Positions 17,435 through 28,942 of a stretch of DNA of 45,076 bases are shown in pieces. Position numbers and translations under genes: made by a program. Location of the stretch: NCBI RefSeq assembly GCF_001510895.1, contig NZ_LPWA01000132.1, forward strand, positions 1 through 45,076, written 5' to 3'. This DNA is from Mesorhizobium loti. Its GTDB lineage: Bacteria; Pseudomonadota; Alphaproteobacteria; Rhizobiales; Rhizobiaceae. Positions within the stretch are counted from its first letter, which is position 1, and the number at the start of each line of letters is the position of its first letter. The notes under the pieces are model-generated. The model was not told where the DNA came from. It did not search any database and saw only the letters and a list, made by a program, of their open reading frames with translations.

Positions 17435-19018
17435 CTACCCTATCGCGTCGAGCGCCTGCCTTTGCCGGTGCATTTCGAGGAAAATCCGGTAGTCGCGGTC
17501 GAAGCGGGCGCCGGCGGCGGGGTTCGAGGGCCGCGTCTTGCCGCCTTGCTGCATGGCGACACAGGCCGCGTTCAAGTCGGCATAAAGCCCGGCGGCCGTC
17601 GCAGCCACCATGCCGGTGCCGAGCAGCACCGCCTCGTCGGCGAGCGGCTCGATGACGGTGCAGCCGGTGGCGTCGGCATAGAGCTCCATCAAAAGCGGAT
17701 TCTTGGTGTGGCCGCCGGTGACGTGCAGCGTGTCGATCAAGTAGCCGTTCTCGTTCAGCGCCTCCAGCACATGGCGCACGCCAAGCGCGATGCCGACGGC
17801 GGTGCGCCAGTAGAGCTTGCACAGGCTGTCGAAAGAGGAGTCCAGCGTCAGCCCGCTGACGACGCCGACCGCGTGCGGGTCGGCGAGCGGCGAGCGGTTG
17901 CCGTGGAAATCCGGCAGGACGTGCAGCCGTGCTGCCAGCGCATCGCCCTCCACGGCGCGCAACTCGGCGACGCGCCTGGCGATCCTGGCATGCATCGCGG
18001 CATCCGGCTCGCCGCCGGCGCCGTGCCAGCGGATGATGTGGTCGAGCAGCGCGCCGGTCGCCGACTGGCCGCCTTCCGACAGCCACAGCTTCGGCAGCGC
18101 CGCGCCATAATAAGGGCCCCAGACGCCGGCGAAGGGCTGCGGATCCTGCGACATCGCCATGACGCAGGACGAGGTGCCGGCGATCAGCGCCAGGTGACGG
18201 CTGATATCCGTCTCGTCGCCGGCGAATCCGCCCAGAACACCGAGCGCGCCGGCATAGGCGTCGATGACCCCGGCGCCGACGCGGCATTTTTCGGTCAAGC
18301 CCAGATCGGCCGCCGCTTGCGCCGTCAGCGGGCCGATATCGGCGCCGACCGGGCTCGCCTTTTCCGGCAGGTTGCCGTGCTCGAAGAGATCGCCGAGACC
18401 GACGATCTCGAAGAAGTCGCGCCGCCAGCCCGTCTTTTCATGCGCCAGATAGGTCCATTTTGCCGTCAGCGTGCATTGCGAGCGGGCGAGCGAGCCGGTC
18501 GCCTTCCAGGTCAGGAAATCGGCGAGATCGAACAGATAGCCGGCTTCGTTCCATGTCCCTGGCAGGTTGCGCTTCAGCCACATCAGCTTCGGCGTTTCCA
18601 TTTCCGGAGACATCACGCCGCCAATATAGTCGAGCACGGCATGGCCGCTTCTCGTGCACTCGTCAGCCTCGGCGATAGCGCGGTGATCGAGCCAGACGAT
18701 TGTGTCCCAACGCCTCTCACCGGTGACCGAGACGCTGAGTTGGTCGCCCTGCCTGTTTCGCACCACAAGCGAGCAGGTGGCATCGAAGGAGATGCCGACG
18801 ATATCCGATGCGGCGACGCCAGCTTTCTCGCGCGCGGCGCGCACGGCGGTGCAGACGGCCGACCAGATATTTTCCGAATCATGCTCGGCGTGATCGGGTT
18901 TGGGCTGTTGCATGGCGATCGGCCGCTCGGCGCGGCCGAGCAGATTGCCTTTTGAGTCGAGAATGCCCGCGCGAGCGCTCCCGGTGCCGACATCGACCGC
19001 GCAAACGAAACTCGTCAA
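17435..19018 (-). CDS. FGGY-family pentulose kinase (ribulokinase/xylulokinase-like)
   Basis: 527 residues. Phosphorylates a ketopentose made by the polyol dehydrogenases so that it can enter the pentose phosphate pathway. The N-terminal phosphate loop is DVGTGSARAGILD; DATCSLVV and WLDHRA are typical of the D-ribulokinase branch of FGGY kinases rather than classic XylB; the second ATPase motif is AGTSSCVMAMS and the signature region is HVTGGHTKNPLLMELYAD. The start appears to be TTG at 19018 in a TTGA overlap with the HAD stop, since no ATG lies at that position. It is the last gene of the smo operon and ends 14 bases from the convergent ATPase gene. Confidence 0.88.
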   Translation of the reverse strand: MTSFVCAVDVGTGSARAGILDSKGNLLGRAERPIAMQQPKPDHAEHDSENIWSAVCTAVRAAREKAGVAASDIVGISFDATCSLVVRNRQGDQLSVSVTGERRWDTIVWLDHRAIAEADECTRSGHAVLDYIGGVMSPEMETPKLMWLKRNLPGTWNEAGYLFDLADFLTWKATGSLARSQCTLTAKWTYLAHEKTGWRRDFFEIVGLGDLFEHGNLPEKASPVGADIGPLTAQAAADLGLTEKCRVGAGVIDAYAGALGVLGGFAGDETDISRHLALIAGTSSCVMAMSQDPQPFAGVWGPYYGAALPKLWLSEGGQSATGALLDHIIRWHGAGGEPDAAMHARIARRVAELRAVEGDALAARLHVLPDFHGNRSPLADPHAVGVVSGLTLDSSFDSLCKLYWRTAVGIALGVRHVLEALNENGYLIDTLHVTGGHTKNPLLMELYADATGCTVIEPLADEAVLLGTGMVAATAAGLYADLNAACVAMQQGGKTRPSNPAAGARFDRDYRIFLEMHRQRQALDAIG

Positions 19019-19698
19019 GATGCTTCTTCTCTCGCTCCCAGGCCTGCAATCAGATCGGGCAATTGCAGCATGTCAGCGAATATAAAGTCCGGTTCGGTCG
19101 ACGCAAGCCGCGCCTTCAAGGCGGGGTTGTTCGCGTGCGAGCCGCCGGTGAAGGCAAAGACGCGCATGCCCGCCGCCCGCGCCGCTGCAACGCCGGCCGG
19201 GCTGTCCTCGATGACCAGGCATTTGCGTGGTTTGGCTCGCATGGTGGCGGCGGCATGGAGGAACAGATCCGGCGCCGGCTTGCCGCGCTTCACCATGGCG
19301 GCGCTGAAGAGATTGGGCTCCAGCAAGTCCAGCAGGCCGGTGACGTCGAGCGCGTGGCGAATGCGCTCCAGCGTGCCGGAAGAGGCGACGCAACAGGGCA
19401 AGCCCAGCCTCGGCAGGACTTCCTTGATGCCGGGAATCGGCTTCAGCTCCTCACGGAACTTGCGCATCAGCGCGACGCGCATGACGGTCAGATGCTGGTC
19501 GCTGATCTCGATCCCGAAATCGCTGCCGAGGATCTCGCGCACGCTCTTCATGCTCTTGCCGAGGAAATGCTCGTAGGCGGCGTCCTCGCTGACAGTGCCG
19601 CCGGCAAGCTCGATCATGCCGAGCAGCGCCGAAACCGAAAGCGCTTCGCTGTCGACCAGGACGCCGTCACAGTCGAAGATGACCAGTTCGGGCGTCAT
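19015..19698 (-). CDS. HAD superfamily hydrolase (beta-phosphoglucomutase/phosphoglycolate phosphatase-like)
   Basis: 227 residues, subfamily IA. Motif I is FDCDGVLVDSE with the nucleophile Asp9 and acid/base Asp11; motif II is ASSGTLERI; the motif III Lys is in KRGKPAPDLF; motif IV is VIEDSPAGV. It probably dephosphorylates a sugar or polyol phosphate that arises as a by-product. ATG at 19698 with ACCGGA close upstream, 20 bases after mtlK; the stop overlaps the kinase start. A HAD gene at this place is, as I recall, also seen in the Sinorhizobium smo operon. Confidence 0.9.
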   Translation of the reverse strand: MTPELVIFDCDGVLVDSEALSVSALLGMIELAGGTVSEDAAYEHFLGKSMKSVREILGSDFGIEISDQHLTVMRVALMRKFREELKPIPGIKEVLPRLGLPCCVASSGTLERIRHALDVTGLLDLLEPNLFSAAMVKRGKPAPDLFLHAAATMRAKPRKCLVIEDSPAGVAAARAAGMRVFAFTGGSHANNPALKARLASTEPDFIFADMLQLPDLIAGLGAREEAS

Positions 19699-19718
19699 TC
19701 CGGTTGCTTCCAGCGGCT

Positions 19719-21197
<1,479 letters not shown>

Positions 21198-21263
21198 CTG
21201 CTTTTACCCTTTGGCCGATACGCGGCCTGACAATTCCGCCTGTCCCCGCCCCGTGGGAGAGCG

Positions 21264-21339
21264 GTGAGGGACGGTGCAGGCTGTTCCGTGCCGCCCCTCA
21301 CCTGCCCCTCGACGCATCTTCCCGGAGGAAGGGAGATGC
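21264..21339. repeat. Two hairpins between smoS and mtlK
   Basis: GTGAGGG (21264-21270) pairs with CCCTCAC (21295-21301). A second hairpin, GCATCTTCCC...GGGAGATGC, lies at about 21314-21339. Together they form a compact palindromic element of the kind found in rhizobial intergenic DNA, here inside an operon, where it may set the smoS to mtlK ratio. Confidence 0.6.
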
Positions 21340-21349
21340 GCCTTCCCCC

Positions 21350-22116
21350 TCAACTCATCCATTGGCCGCCATCGACATTGTAGGTCTGGGCGACAATGTA
21401 TTCGGCCTCGTCGCTGGCGAGGAAAACCGCCATGCCGGTCAGGTCTTCCGCCCGGCCCATGCGGCCGTAAGGCACGCTCTCGCCGACCAGGCGCTTCTTC
21501 TCGCCTTTCGGCCGGTTCTCGTATTTGGCGAACAGCGAATCGACGTGATCCCAATGCTCGCCGTCGACGACGCCCGGCGCGATGGCATTGACGTTGATGC
21601 GGTGCTTGATCAGGTCGAGCCCCGCCGACTGGGTCAGCGAAATGACGGCAGCCTTGGTGGCGCAATAGACCGCGACCAGCGGCTCGCCGCGACGCCCGGC
21701 CTGGCTCGCCATGTTGATGATCTTGCCGCCCCGGCCAGCGGCGATCATCGATCGCGCGGCGGCCTGCAGCATGAACAGCGTGCCGGCGACATTGACGGAG
21801 AAGAGTCTTTCGTAGCTCGCCCGGCCGATCTCGACGATGGACGCCAGGTCGAACAGCGCGGCGTTGTTAATCAGGATGTTCAAGCCGCCGGCCTTTGCCT
21901 CGACCGCTTTCACCGCAGCCTCGATCGAGGCCTGATCGGTGACGTCGAGCTTGACCGCATGGGCGGCCGGACCGATCGCCTTCGCCGTCGCCTCCGCCGC
22001 CTCGAGGTTGATGTCGGCAATCGCCACCGTCGCGCCTTCGCGCACATAGGCTTCGGCGAAGGCCCTGCCGATGCCACGCGCCGACCCGGTGATCAGCGCC
22101 GATTTGCCCTTAAGCC

Positions 22117-22120
<4 letters not shown>
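21350..22120 (-). CDS. smoS: Sorbitol dehydrogenase, short-chain family (L-iditol 2-dehydrogenase)
   Basis: 256 residues, SDR enzyme oxidising D-sorbitol to D-fructose (and galactitol in some relatives) with NAD. Cofactor motif TGSARGIG at residues 11-18, NNAA at 85-88, catalytic Ser139, Tyr152 and Lys156 (INMASQ, then VYCATK). The start is GTG at 22120: it overlaps the smoK stop in GTGA, and VRLKGKSALITGSARG is the expected N-terminus of SmoS. Length and motifs match Rhodobacter SmoS. Confidence 0.94.
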
Positions 22121-23121
<1,001 letters not shown>

Positions 23122-23183
23122 GGTTTCCTCCCGGGGGATTTTCGTCGTCCGCTCGGCGCGCGGCTTACTTCGCGGCGCCACCC

Positions 23184-24008
23184 CTATTTCACAGCACCAA
23201 ATGTCAGGCCGCGCACCAGCTGCTTCTGGCTGAACCAGCCCATGATCAGGATCGGCGCGATCGCCAGTGTCGAGGCGGCCGAGAGCTTGGCCCAGAACAG
23301 GCCTTGCGGGCTGGAGAAGGAGCTGATGAAGGCGGTGAGCGGTGCTGCGTCGGTGGTGGTCAGCCGGATCGTCCAGAATGCCTCGTTCCAGGCCAGGATG
23401 ATGTTCAACAGCATGGTCGAGGCCATACCGGGAACCGCCATCGGCGTCAGCACATAGATGATCTCGTTCCACAGCGAGGCGCCGTCCATGCGTGCCGCTT
23501 CGAGGATCTCGCCCGGGATCTCGCGGAAGTAGGTGTAGAGCATCCAGATCACGATCGGCAGGTTGATCAGCATCAGCATCACGGTGAGGCCGATGCGGCT
23601 GTCGAGCAGGCCGGTATCGCGGAAGATCAGATAGATCGGGAACAGCACCGCGACGGCCGGCATCATCTTGGTGGAGAGCATCCACATCAGGATGTCTTTG
23701 GTGCGCTTGGTCGGCGAGAAGGCCATCGACCACGCCGCCGGTATCGCGATGACGAGAGCCAGAATGGTCGAGCCTACCGACAGGATCACCGAATTCAGGA
23801 AGAACTTGAAATAGCCGCTCTGCGCCTGCACTTCGGCATAGCTTTCGGTGGTGGCCGACGGGATCAGGGCAAAGCCCTGGATCGCCTCCTGCTCCGACTT
23901 GAACGAGGTGATGATCGTGTAAAGGATCGGAAAGAAGATCAAAAGCGCGACGATCCAGGCCGCGGCGGTGGCGATCGTCTTGTGCTGGGTGGTGACTGCG
24001 CGTGCCAT
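23184..24008 (-). CDS. smoG: Polyol ABC transporter permease (second subunit)
   Basis: 274 residues, MalG-type inner-membrane permease with six hydrophobic segments. The coupling loop REIPGEILEAARMDGASLWNEIIYVLTPMAVPG carries the EAA pattern. FGAVK at the extreme C-terminus is typical of SmoG/MtlG. AGGGAGGATAG precedes the ATG, and the smoF stop is 11 bases upstream. Confidence 0.95.
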   Translation of the reverse strand: MARAVTTQHKTIATAAAWIVALLIFFPILYTIITSFKSEQEAIQGFALIPSATTESYAEVQAQSGYFKFFLNSVILSVGSTILALVIAIPAAWSMAFSPTKRTKDILMWMLSTKMMPAVAVLFPIYLIFRDTGLLDSRIGLTVMLMLINLPIVIWMLYTYFREIPGEILEAARMDGASLWNEIIYVLTPMAVPGMASTMLLNIILAWNEAFWTIRLTTTDAAPLTAFISSFSSPQGLFWAKLSAASTLAIAPILIMGWFSQKQLVRGLTFGAVK

Positions 24009-24019
24009 TCTATCCTCCC

Positions 24020-24892
24020 TTACTTGTCCAGGTTCTTGCCGACGGCGCGCATGACGAAGAAGGCGACGATGTTGGCGAGAATGACCGCGATGACGCCACC
24101 TGCGGACGCCTGGCCGATTTTGAACTCCAGCAACGCCTTCTGGTAGACGAGGAAGGGCAGGTTGGTGGAGGCGTAGCCCGGGCCGCCATTGGTGGTGACC
24201 AGGATCTCGGCATAGATCGAGAGCAGGAAGATCGTCTGGATCAGGATGACGACGGTGATGGCGCGCGACATGTGCGGCAGCGTCAGGTACCAGAAGCGGC
24301 TGAGGAAGCCGGCGCCGTCCATCTCGGCCGCCTCTTTCTGCTCGCCGTCAAGCGATTGCAGGGAGGTGAGCAGGATCAGCGTCGCGAAGGGCAGCCACTG
24401 CCAGGCGACGATGAGGATGACCGCCGTCAGCGGGTGCTGCCCGAACCAGTCGATGGGGGTGGCGCCGAAGAAGCGGGCAATATCGGCGAAGACGCCATAT
24501 TGCGGGTGCATGATCATGTTCTTCCAGACAAGTGCCGCGACCGGCGGCATGACGAAGAACGGCGAGATGACGAGGATGCGCACGAACCCCTGACCCCAGA
24601 TCGGCTGGTCGAGGAGCAGCGCCAAAAGGATACCGCCGATAACGGTGATGGCCAGCACGCTGACGACGATGGTCAGCGTGTTGAGGATCGACTGCAGGAA
24701 GGCAGGGTTGGAATAAAAGAGCTTGTAGTTGGAGAACCAGACGAACCCGTCGCGGATCGGATTGAGCGGGTTGTACTGGAGGAACGAGAACCAGATCGTG
24801 AAGACCAGCGGCACGATCATCCAGATGAACAGCAGGATCACCGATGGCGCCATCATGAAACGGGCAAGCGAGCGGGTTTGCTGAGTAGCCAT
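24020..24892 (-). CDS. smoF: Polyol ABC transporter permease (first subunit)
   Basis: 290 residues, MalF-type permease. The first transmembrane segment MAPSVILLFIWMIVPLVFTIWFSF is followed by the family stretch LNPIRDGFVWFSNYKLFYSNPAF. The coupling loop LDGEQKEAAEMDGAGFLSRFWYLTLPHMSRAI is intact, and VTTNGGPGYASTNLPFLVYQKAL follows. The ATG at 24892 has GGAGG upstream; a start at 24955 would lie nearer the intercistronic hairpin and is not supported. Confidence 0.95.
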   Translation of the reverse strand: MATQQTRSLARFMMAPSVILLFIWMIVPLVFTIWFSFLQYNPLNPIRDGFVWFSNYKLFYSNPAFLQSILNTLTIVVSVLAITVIGGILLALLLDQPIWGQGFVRILVISPFFVMPPVAALVWKNMIMHPQYGVFADIARFFGATPIDWFGQHPLTAVILIVAWQWLPFATLILLTSLQSLDGEQKEAAEMDGAGFLSRFWYLTLPHMSRAITVVILIQTIFLLSIYAEILVTTNGGPGYASTNLPFLVYQKALLEFKIGQASAGGVIAVILANIVAFFVMRAVGKNLDK

Positions 24893-24959
24893 GACGGTCA
24901 CCCTCCAAAGGTCAGCCGGAATTTCAGAGTCGTGCCAGAGTTTTCCTGATTGCAAAGGT

Positions 24960-24987
24960 GGCCGCCCGACCTGGGTTTCGGGCGGCC
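24960..24987 (-). terminator. Intercistronic hairpin between smoE and smoF
   Basis: A perfect 10-base stem (GGCCGCCCGA / TCGGGCGGCC) with an 8-base loop, 46 bases after the smoE stop. As with malE-malF, it probably protects the smoE message so that the binding protein outnumbers the membrane subunits. Confidence 0.7.
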
Positions 24988-25033
24988 AATGCCGGTCATG
25001 ATGCGCTACCGGCGTTCGGCACCGGGAGGAGCC

Positions 25034-26344
25034 TTACTTGATATAGCCGCCTTCGGTCATCGCGGCGGTCGCCGCGTCCTGCGCCTGCTTCAGCGCGTCG
25101 TCGACGCTCGACTGGCCGGCAAGAGCGGCTGAGAAGAGCTGGCCGACGGTGGTGCCGAGACCCTGGAATTCAGGGATGGCGACGAACTGCACGCCGACAT
25201 AGGGCACCGGCTTGACCGTCGGATGCGTCGGATCGGCGGCGTTGATGGAGTCCAGCGTCATCTTCGCGAAGGGAGCGGCCTTCTGGTACTCCGGATTGGC
25301 GTAGAGCGAGGTGCGCGTTCCGGGCGGTACGTTGGCCCAGCCTTCCTTCGAAGCGACCAATTCAGCATAGTGCTTGCTGGTTGCCCACGACACGAACTTC
25401 TCGGCGGCGTCCGCCTTCTTGGTGCCGGCGGGGATCCCCAGCGACCATGCCCACAACCAGTTGCCGCGCTTGCCGAGGCCGGTGTCCGGCGCCAGCGCAT
25501 AGCCGACCTTGTCGGCAACCTGCGAGGCCTTCGGATCGGAGACGAAGGAGGCGGCGACGGTGGCGTCGATCCACATGCCGCACTTGCCCTGCTGGAAGAG
25601 CGCCAGGTTCTCGTTGAAGCCGTTGGACGAAGCGCCCTCCGGGCCATCGGCCTTCATCAGGTCGACATAGAACTGCAGCGTGTTCTTCCATTCCGGCTGG
25701 TCGAACTGCGGCTTCCAGTTCTCGTCGAACCAGCGGGCGCCGAAGGAGTTCGACATGGCGGTGAGGAAGGCCATGTTCTCGCCCCAGCCGGCCTTGCCGC
25801 GCAGACACACGCCGTTCACGCCGTTGGCGCGGTCGGTCATCTTGTCGGCGGCCTGCTTGATGAAGTCCCAGGTCGGCGCGTCGGGCATCTTGAGGCCGGC
25901 CTTCTCCATCAGGTCCTTGCGGTACATGACGAAGGAGCTCTCGCCGTAGAAGGGCGCGGCATAGAGCTTGCCGTCGACCGACAGGCCGCCGGCGATGGCC
26001 GGGATGATGTCCTTGACGTCGTAGTCGTCGCCTAGCTTGTCGAGCGGCAGCAGCCAGCTCTGCTTGGCCCAGATCGGAACCTCATAGGTGCCGATGGTCA
26101 TGACGTCGTACTGGCCGCCCTTGGTGGCGATGTCGGTGGTGACGCGCTCGCGCAGCACGTTCTCTTCAAGCGTGACCCAGTTGAGCTGGATATCGGGGTT
26201 AGCCTTGGTGAAGTCGTCCGTCAGCTTCTGCATGCGGACCATGTCGCCATTGTTGACGGTGGCGATGGTGATGGATTCGGCATGCGCGGCGAATGCAAGG
26301 GCGCTGGCCGACAACAGGCCCAGGGTGAGCGTGCGAAGTTTCAT
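25034..26344 (-). CDS. smoE: Polyol ABC transporter substrate-binding protein
   Basis: 436 residues, MalE-like periplasmic binding protein for sorbitol, mannitol and similar polyols. Signal peptide LRTLTLGLLSASALAFAAHA, mature start ESITIATVNNGDMVRMQKL. The central QYDVMTIGTYEVPIWAKQSWLLPLD and YAAPFYGESSFVMYRKDL segments are characteristic of SmoE/MtlE. The ATG at 26344 has GGGAGGAATTG upstream, and a good promoter lies 47-75 bases upstream of the start. First gene of the smo operon. Confidence 0.96.
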   Translation of the reverse strand: MKLRTLTLGLLSASALAFAAHAESITIATVNNGDMVRMQKLTDDFTKANPDIQLNWVTLEENVLRERVTTDIATKGGQYDVMTIGTYEVPIWAKQSWLLPLDKLGDDYDVKDIIPAIAGGLSVDGKLYAAPFYGESSFVMYRKDLMEKAGLKMPDAPTWDFIKQAADKMTDRANGVNGVCLRGKAGWGENMAFLTAMSNSFGARWFDENWKPQFDQPEWKNTLQFYVDLMKADGPEGASSNGFNENLALFQQGKCGMWIDATVAASFVSDPKASQVADKVGYALAPDTGLGKRGNWLWAWSLGIPAGTKKADAAEKFVSWATSKHYAELVASKEGWANVPPGTRTSLYANPEYQKAAPFAKMTLDSINAADPTHPTVKPVPYVGVQFVAIPEFQGLGTTVGQLFSAALAGQSSVDDALKQAQDAATAAMTEGGYIK

Positions 26345-26390
26345 CAATTCCTCCCATAAACCAAGATGAGCATTTGCCTTGGTTGTGGGC

Positions 26391-26419
26391 AATTACTCAC
26401 TAAGCGTGAATTATGTCAA
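26391..26419 (-). promoter_or_regulatory. Sigma70-type promoter of the smo operon
   Basis: On the minus strand a perfect -35 box TTGACA (26414-26419) is followed after 17 bases by GTAATT (26391-26396), a partial -10. The spacer contains TTAGTGAGTAATT. The start of smoE is 46 bases further on. The regulator is likely the SorC-type protein at 27780, but I see no strong dyad here. Confidence 0.6.
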
Positions 26420-26512
26420 GCGGATTCGATGCTGCAGCGCAGCAGAAATCGGCGTCGCGCCCGCTTGGCAGCGCAACGGTGGGTCTATCTGGGCGGCTGG
26501 TGTGGTGCCTGG

Positions 26513-27421
26513 CTATTGGCAGGCGATCTCGGCGAGGATCCAGTCGCGGAAGGCGCGGATCTTCGGCACGTTGCGCCGGGCGGTAGGATAGACCAGCCAG
26601 TAGGCATGGCCGTCGTCGCCGACAAGGTCGAAGGGCTGGATCAGCCGGCCGTCGGCGAGTTCATTCTTGAACAAGGCCTTGGTGACGATGGCTACCCCCT
26701 GCCCGGCCATCGCGGCATTGGCCTCATAGGCCTGCGCGCCCATGCTGGTGCCGGGACGGCTGGCGAGTTCCTCGGCCGGTAGACCCGCGAGCGCGAACCA
26801 TTCCTGCCACCAGATGTCGCCCGGATCGAGGATTGGCAGCTTCAGCAGGTCGGCCGGCTCCTTGACGCCGCCGATGCTCGCCGCGAGCCTGGGGCTGAGC
26901 ACCGGGGTGAAGTCGGCCCTGAACAGCATATGCGTTTCCACGCCCGGCCATTTGCCGCCGCCGGAGCGAATGGCGATGTCGATATCCTCGCGGGCGAAAT
27001 CGACGACGCGGTTCGAGGTGTCGACGCGCACGGCAAGCGAGGGGTGCGCGACCTGGAAGGAACCAAGGTGCTGCGCCAGCCAGTTCGAGGCGAAGGTGAG
27101 CAAGGTGGAAACACAGAGCACGCCGTCGGCACCGGCCCGGGCGGCCGAGTAGGCGCCGCTCAGCAGCGCAAACGCCTCGCTGACGGCCGGCGCGAGGCGC
27201 TGGCCGGGCTCGGTCAGCTCGATCTGCCGCGGACGGCGCAGGAACAGCGGCGCGCCGATGCGCTCCTCGAGCAGCTTGATCTGATAGCTCGCGGCCGCCT
27301 GCGTCATGCCGAGCTCCTCGGCTGCCTTGGTGAAGGAGAGATGCCTGGCCACGGCCTCGAACACCCGGATCGCCTGCAGCGGCGGGAGCTGGACATTCTG
27401 CCGGGCGCTCAGATCGGGCAT
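26513..27421 (-). CDS. LysR family transcriptional regulator (GcvA-like)
   Basis: 302 residues. Helix-turn-helix VFEAVARHLSFTKAAEELGMTQAAASYQIKLLEERIGAPLFLRR, then a co-inducer domain ending RNVPKIRAFRDWILAE. It has the PPLQAIRVFEA start of the GcvA group. AAGGAGG precedes the ATG. It is divergent from a DUF1127 microprotein gene, which could be its target. It lies upstream of smoE on the same strand, but 168 bases and a separate promoter part them, so a role in polyol control is not implied. Confidence 0.93.
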   Translation of the reverse strand: MPDLSARQNVQLPPLQAIRVFEAVARHLSFTKAAEELGMTQAAASYQIKLLEERIGAPLFLRRPRQIELTEPGQRLAPAVSEAFALLSGAYSAARAGADGVLCVSTLLTFASNWLAQHLGSFQVAHPSLAVRVDTSNRVVDFAREDIDIAIRSGGGKWPGVETHMLFRADFTPVLSPRLAASIGGVKEPADLLKLPILDPGDIWWQEWFALAGLPAEELASRPGTSMGAQAYEANAAMAGQGVAIVTKALFKNELADGRLIQPFDLVGDDGHAYWLVYPTARRNVPKIRAFRDWILAEIACQ

Positions 27422-27531
27422 AAGGCCTCCTTATGGGTCATGATCGACGTTTGATTGGAAGCACCTGCCGATCAACCCGATATTTGGGGTCGACGATCAA
27501 TCCAGTTCAAGCATGGCGAAGGCTGACGATC

Positions 27532-27717
27532 ATGACCACGATGCAGGAAAAATTTGTTTCGACCCCGTCGCGCAGTTGGATTTCGCTGCTGGCGCGGGAA
27601 TTTTCATGGCTCGCCAGCCGCAAGCGCGGCTATGTCGATGTCCGGGAATTGTCGCCGCATCTGCAGCGGGACATGGGTTTCCTCGACGGCAACGATCCCC
27701 GCGAACGCTACGAGTAG
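27532..27717 (+). CDS. DUF1127 family microprotein
   Basis: 61 residues. The C-terminal part, YVDVRELSPHLQRDMGFLDGNDPRERYE, matches the short DUF1127 domain (leu-rich, HLxRDxG), a class of small basic proteins abundant in Rhizobiales, some involved in RNA-linked phosphate and carbon metabolism. The ATG at 27532 (MTTMQEKF) is chosen because the upstream extension has no coding character. It is divergent from the LysR gene, as is common for DUF1127 genes. Confidence 0.8.
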   Translation: MTTMQEKFVSTPSRSWISLLAREFSWLASRKRGYVDVRELSPHLQRDMGFLDGNDPRERYE

Positions 27718-27779
27718 CCGGCTCTTTTTTATCGACTTTATCGGCGAGCGGCGTGGCCCTTCCGGGATTCCAGATCCGG

Positions 27780-28739
27780 TCACGCGCCGCCGAGTAGCGC
27801 TGCGGCCGTCCGCTCATCGGTGATGAGGCCGTTGACCAGCCGCCGGTTCACGGCGGCGAGGATGCCCGGCAGCTTGCGATCGCCCATGGCAAGCGCGATG
27901 ACCAGCGACTTCTCGCGCGACGGCAAGGCGGCGGACGACACGCGATCGTTGGTAATGCCTTCGATCATGCGGCCTTCGCGGTCGAACACCCAGCCGACGA
28001 TCTCGGCGACGCCGCCGGCCTTCTGCAGCGCCTTCAATTCTCCCTCCGAAATGAAGCCGTCCTCATAGAGCGGCGCCTTCGGGCCGAGGTCGCCGATGCC
28101 GACGAAGGTGACGTCGGCCTCCGCAGCGAGCGCTAGCGTCGGCTGGATCATCGGCTGGCTGAGCAGCATGTCGCGCTCTTCCGGCGAGGAAGCGATGACC
28201 GGCAGCGGCATCGGGAAGGAGCGCGCCTTGACCCGGTCGGCCATGGTGAAGATGACGTTGTAGAAGGCGGCCGAGCCGTCGGGCGAGATGTTGCCGGTCA
28301 AGGACACCACCTTGTGCTGCGGACACTCCATCGGCGGCAATTGCTCGATCGCCGCCTTCAGCGTACGCCCGGTGCCGATCGCCATAACGATGGGCGTGGC
28401 CGAGCGCAGCCGCCGCTCGATCTCGGCCGCGGCCGCCTCGGCGATACCGATCGTCGTCGAGGACGAGGTCGGATCGCTCGGCACCACTTCGACCAGGTCG
28501 AGCGCGAAGCGCGACTTCAGCCGCGCGGCAAGGTCGAGGCAATTGGCGATCGGATGATCGACGCGGACCTTGATCAGCCCTTCCGACATCGCCAGCGACA
28601 CCAGCCGCTGCGCCGTCTGCCTGGAAATGCCTAATTTGGCGGCGATCTGGTCCTGCGTGTTGCCGGCGACATAATAGAGCCAGCCGGCGCGCGCGGCGTC
28701 GTCCAACCTGGTGTTGCCGGTTTCCTGTCGCGAGTTCAC
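27780..28739 (-). CDS. SorC/DeoR-type sugar-binding transcriptional regulator
   Basis: 319 residues. The N-terminus holds a helix-turn-helix (AGNTQDQIAAKLGISRQTAQRLVSLAMSEGLIKVRV), followed by a sugar-phosphate-binding domain of the SorC type (VMAIGTGRTLKAAIEQLP, then FVGIGDLGPKAPLYEDGFIS, then ALAMGDRKLPGILAAVN and a C-terminal LITDERTAAALL). Regulators of this family control sorbitol, mannitol and pentitol operons. It lies near the smo operon and is its best candidate regulator. The start region has three CAATTG boxes (28801-28827). Confidence 0.93.
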   Translation of the reverse strand: MNSRQETGNTRLDDAARAGWLYYVAGNTQDQIAAKLGISRQTAQRLVSLAMSEGLIKVRVDHPIANCLDLAARLKSRFALDLVEVVPSDPTSSSTTIGIAEAAAAEIERRLRSATPIVMAIGTGRTLKAAIEQLPPMECPQHKVVSLTGNISPDGSAAFYNVIFTMADRVKARSFPMPLPVIASSPEERDMLLSQPMIQPTLALAAEADVTFVGIGDLGPKAPLYEDGFISEGELKALQKAGGVAEIVGWVFDREGRMIEGITNDRVSSAALPSREKSLVIALAMGDRKLPGILAAVNRRLVNGLITDERTAAALLGGA

Positions 28740-28800
28740 ATCCTGCCTCCCCAGCCCGCATGTGGGCGGGCGCTATAGATTACAGCGAAAGCGGCTGTGC

Positions 28801-28827
28801 GCAATTGTCAATTGAAAGAGCAATTGC
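28801..28827. promoter_or_regulatory. CAATTG cluster, candidate SorC-regulator operator
   Basis: Three CAATTG hexamers occur at 28802, 28809 and 28821. The outer two form the inverted repeat GCAATTG...CAATTGC. They lie 62 bases upstream of the sugar regulator and about 115 bases upstream of the divergent HAD gene, a natural place for autoregulation. Confidence 0.5.
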
Positions 28828-28942
28828 TTGGGACGAGTATCTGCTATGATTTGACCAATTCGCTCCTGCCGCAGCCATTTGCCGGCGAGGCGGTTTATCT
28901 CGGCGCGCAAACGCATTAAGGGATCGGCAAAAGGAGCCTTGC

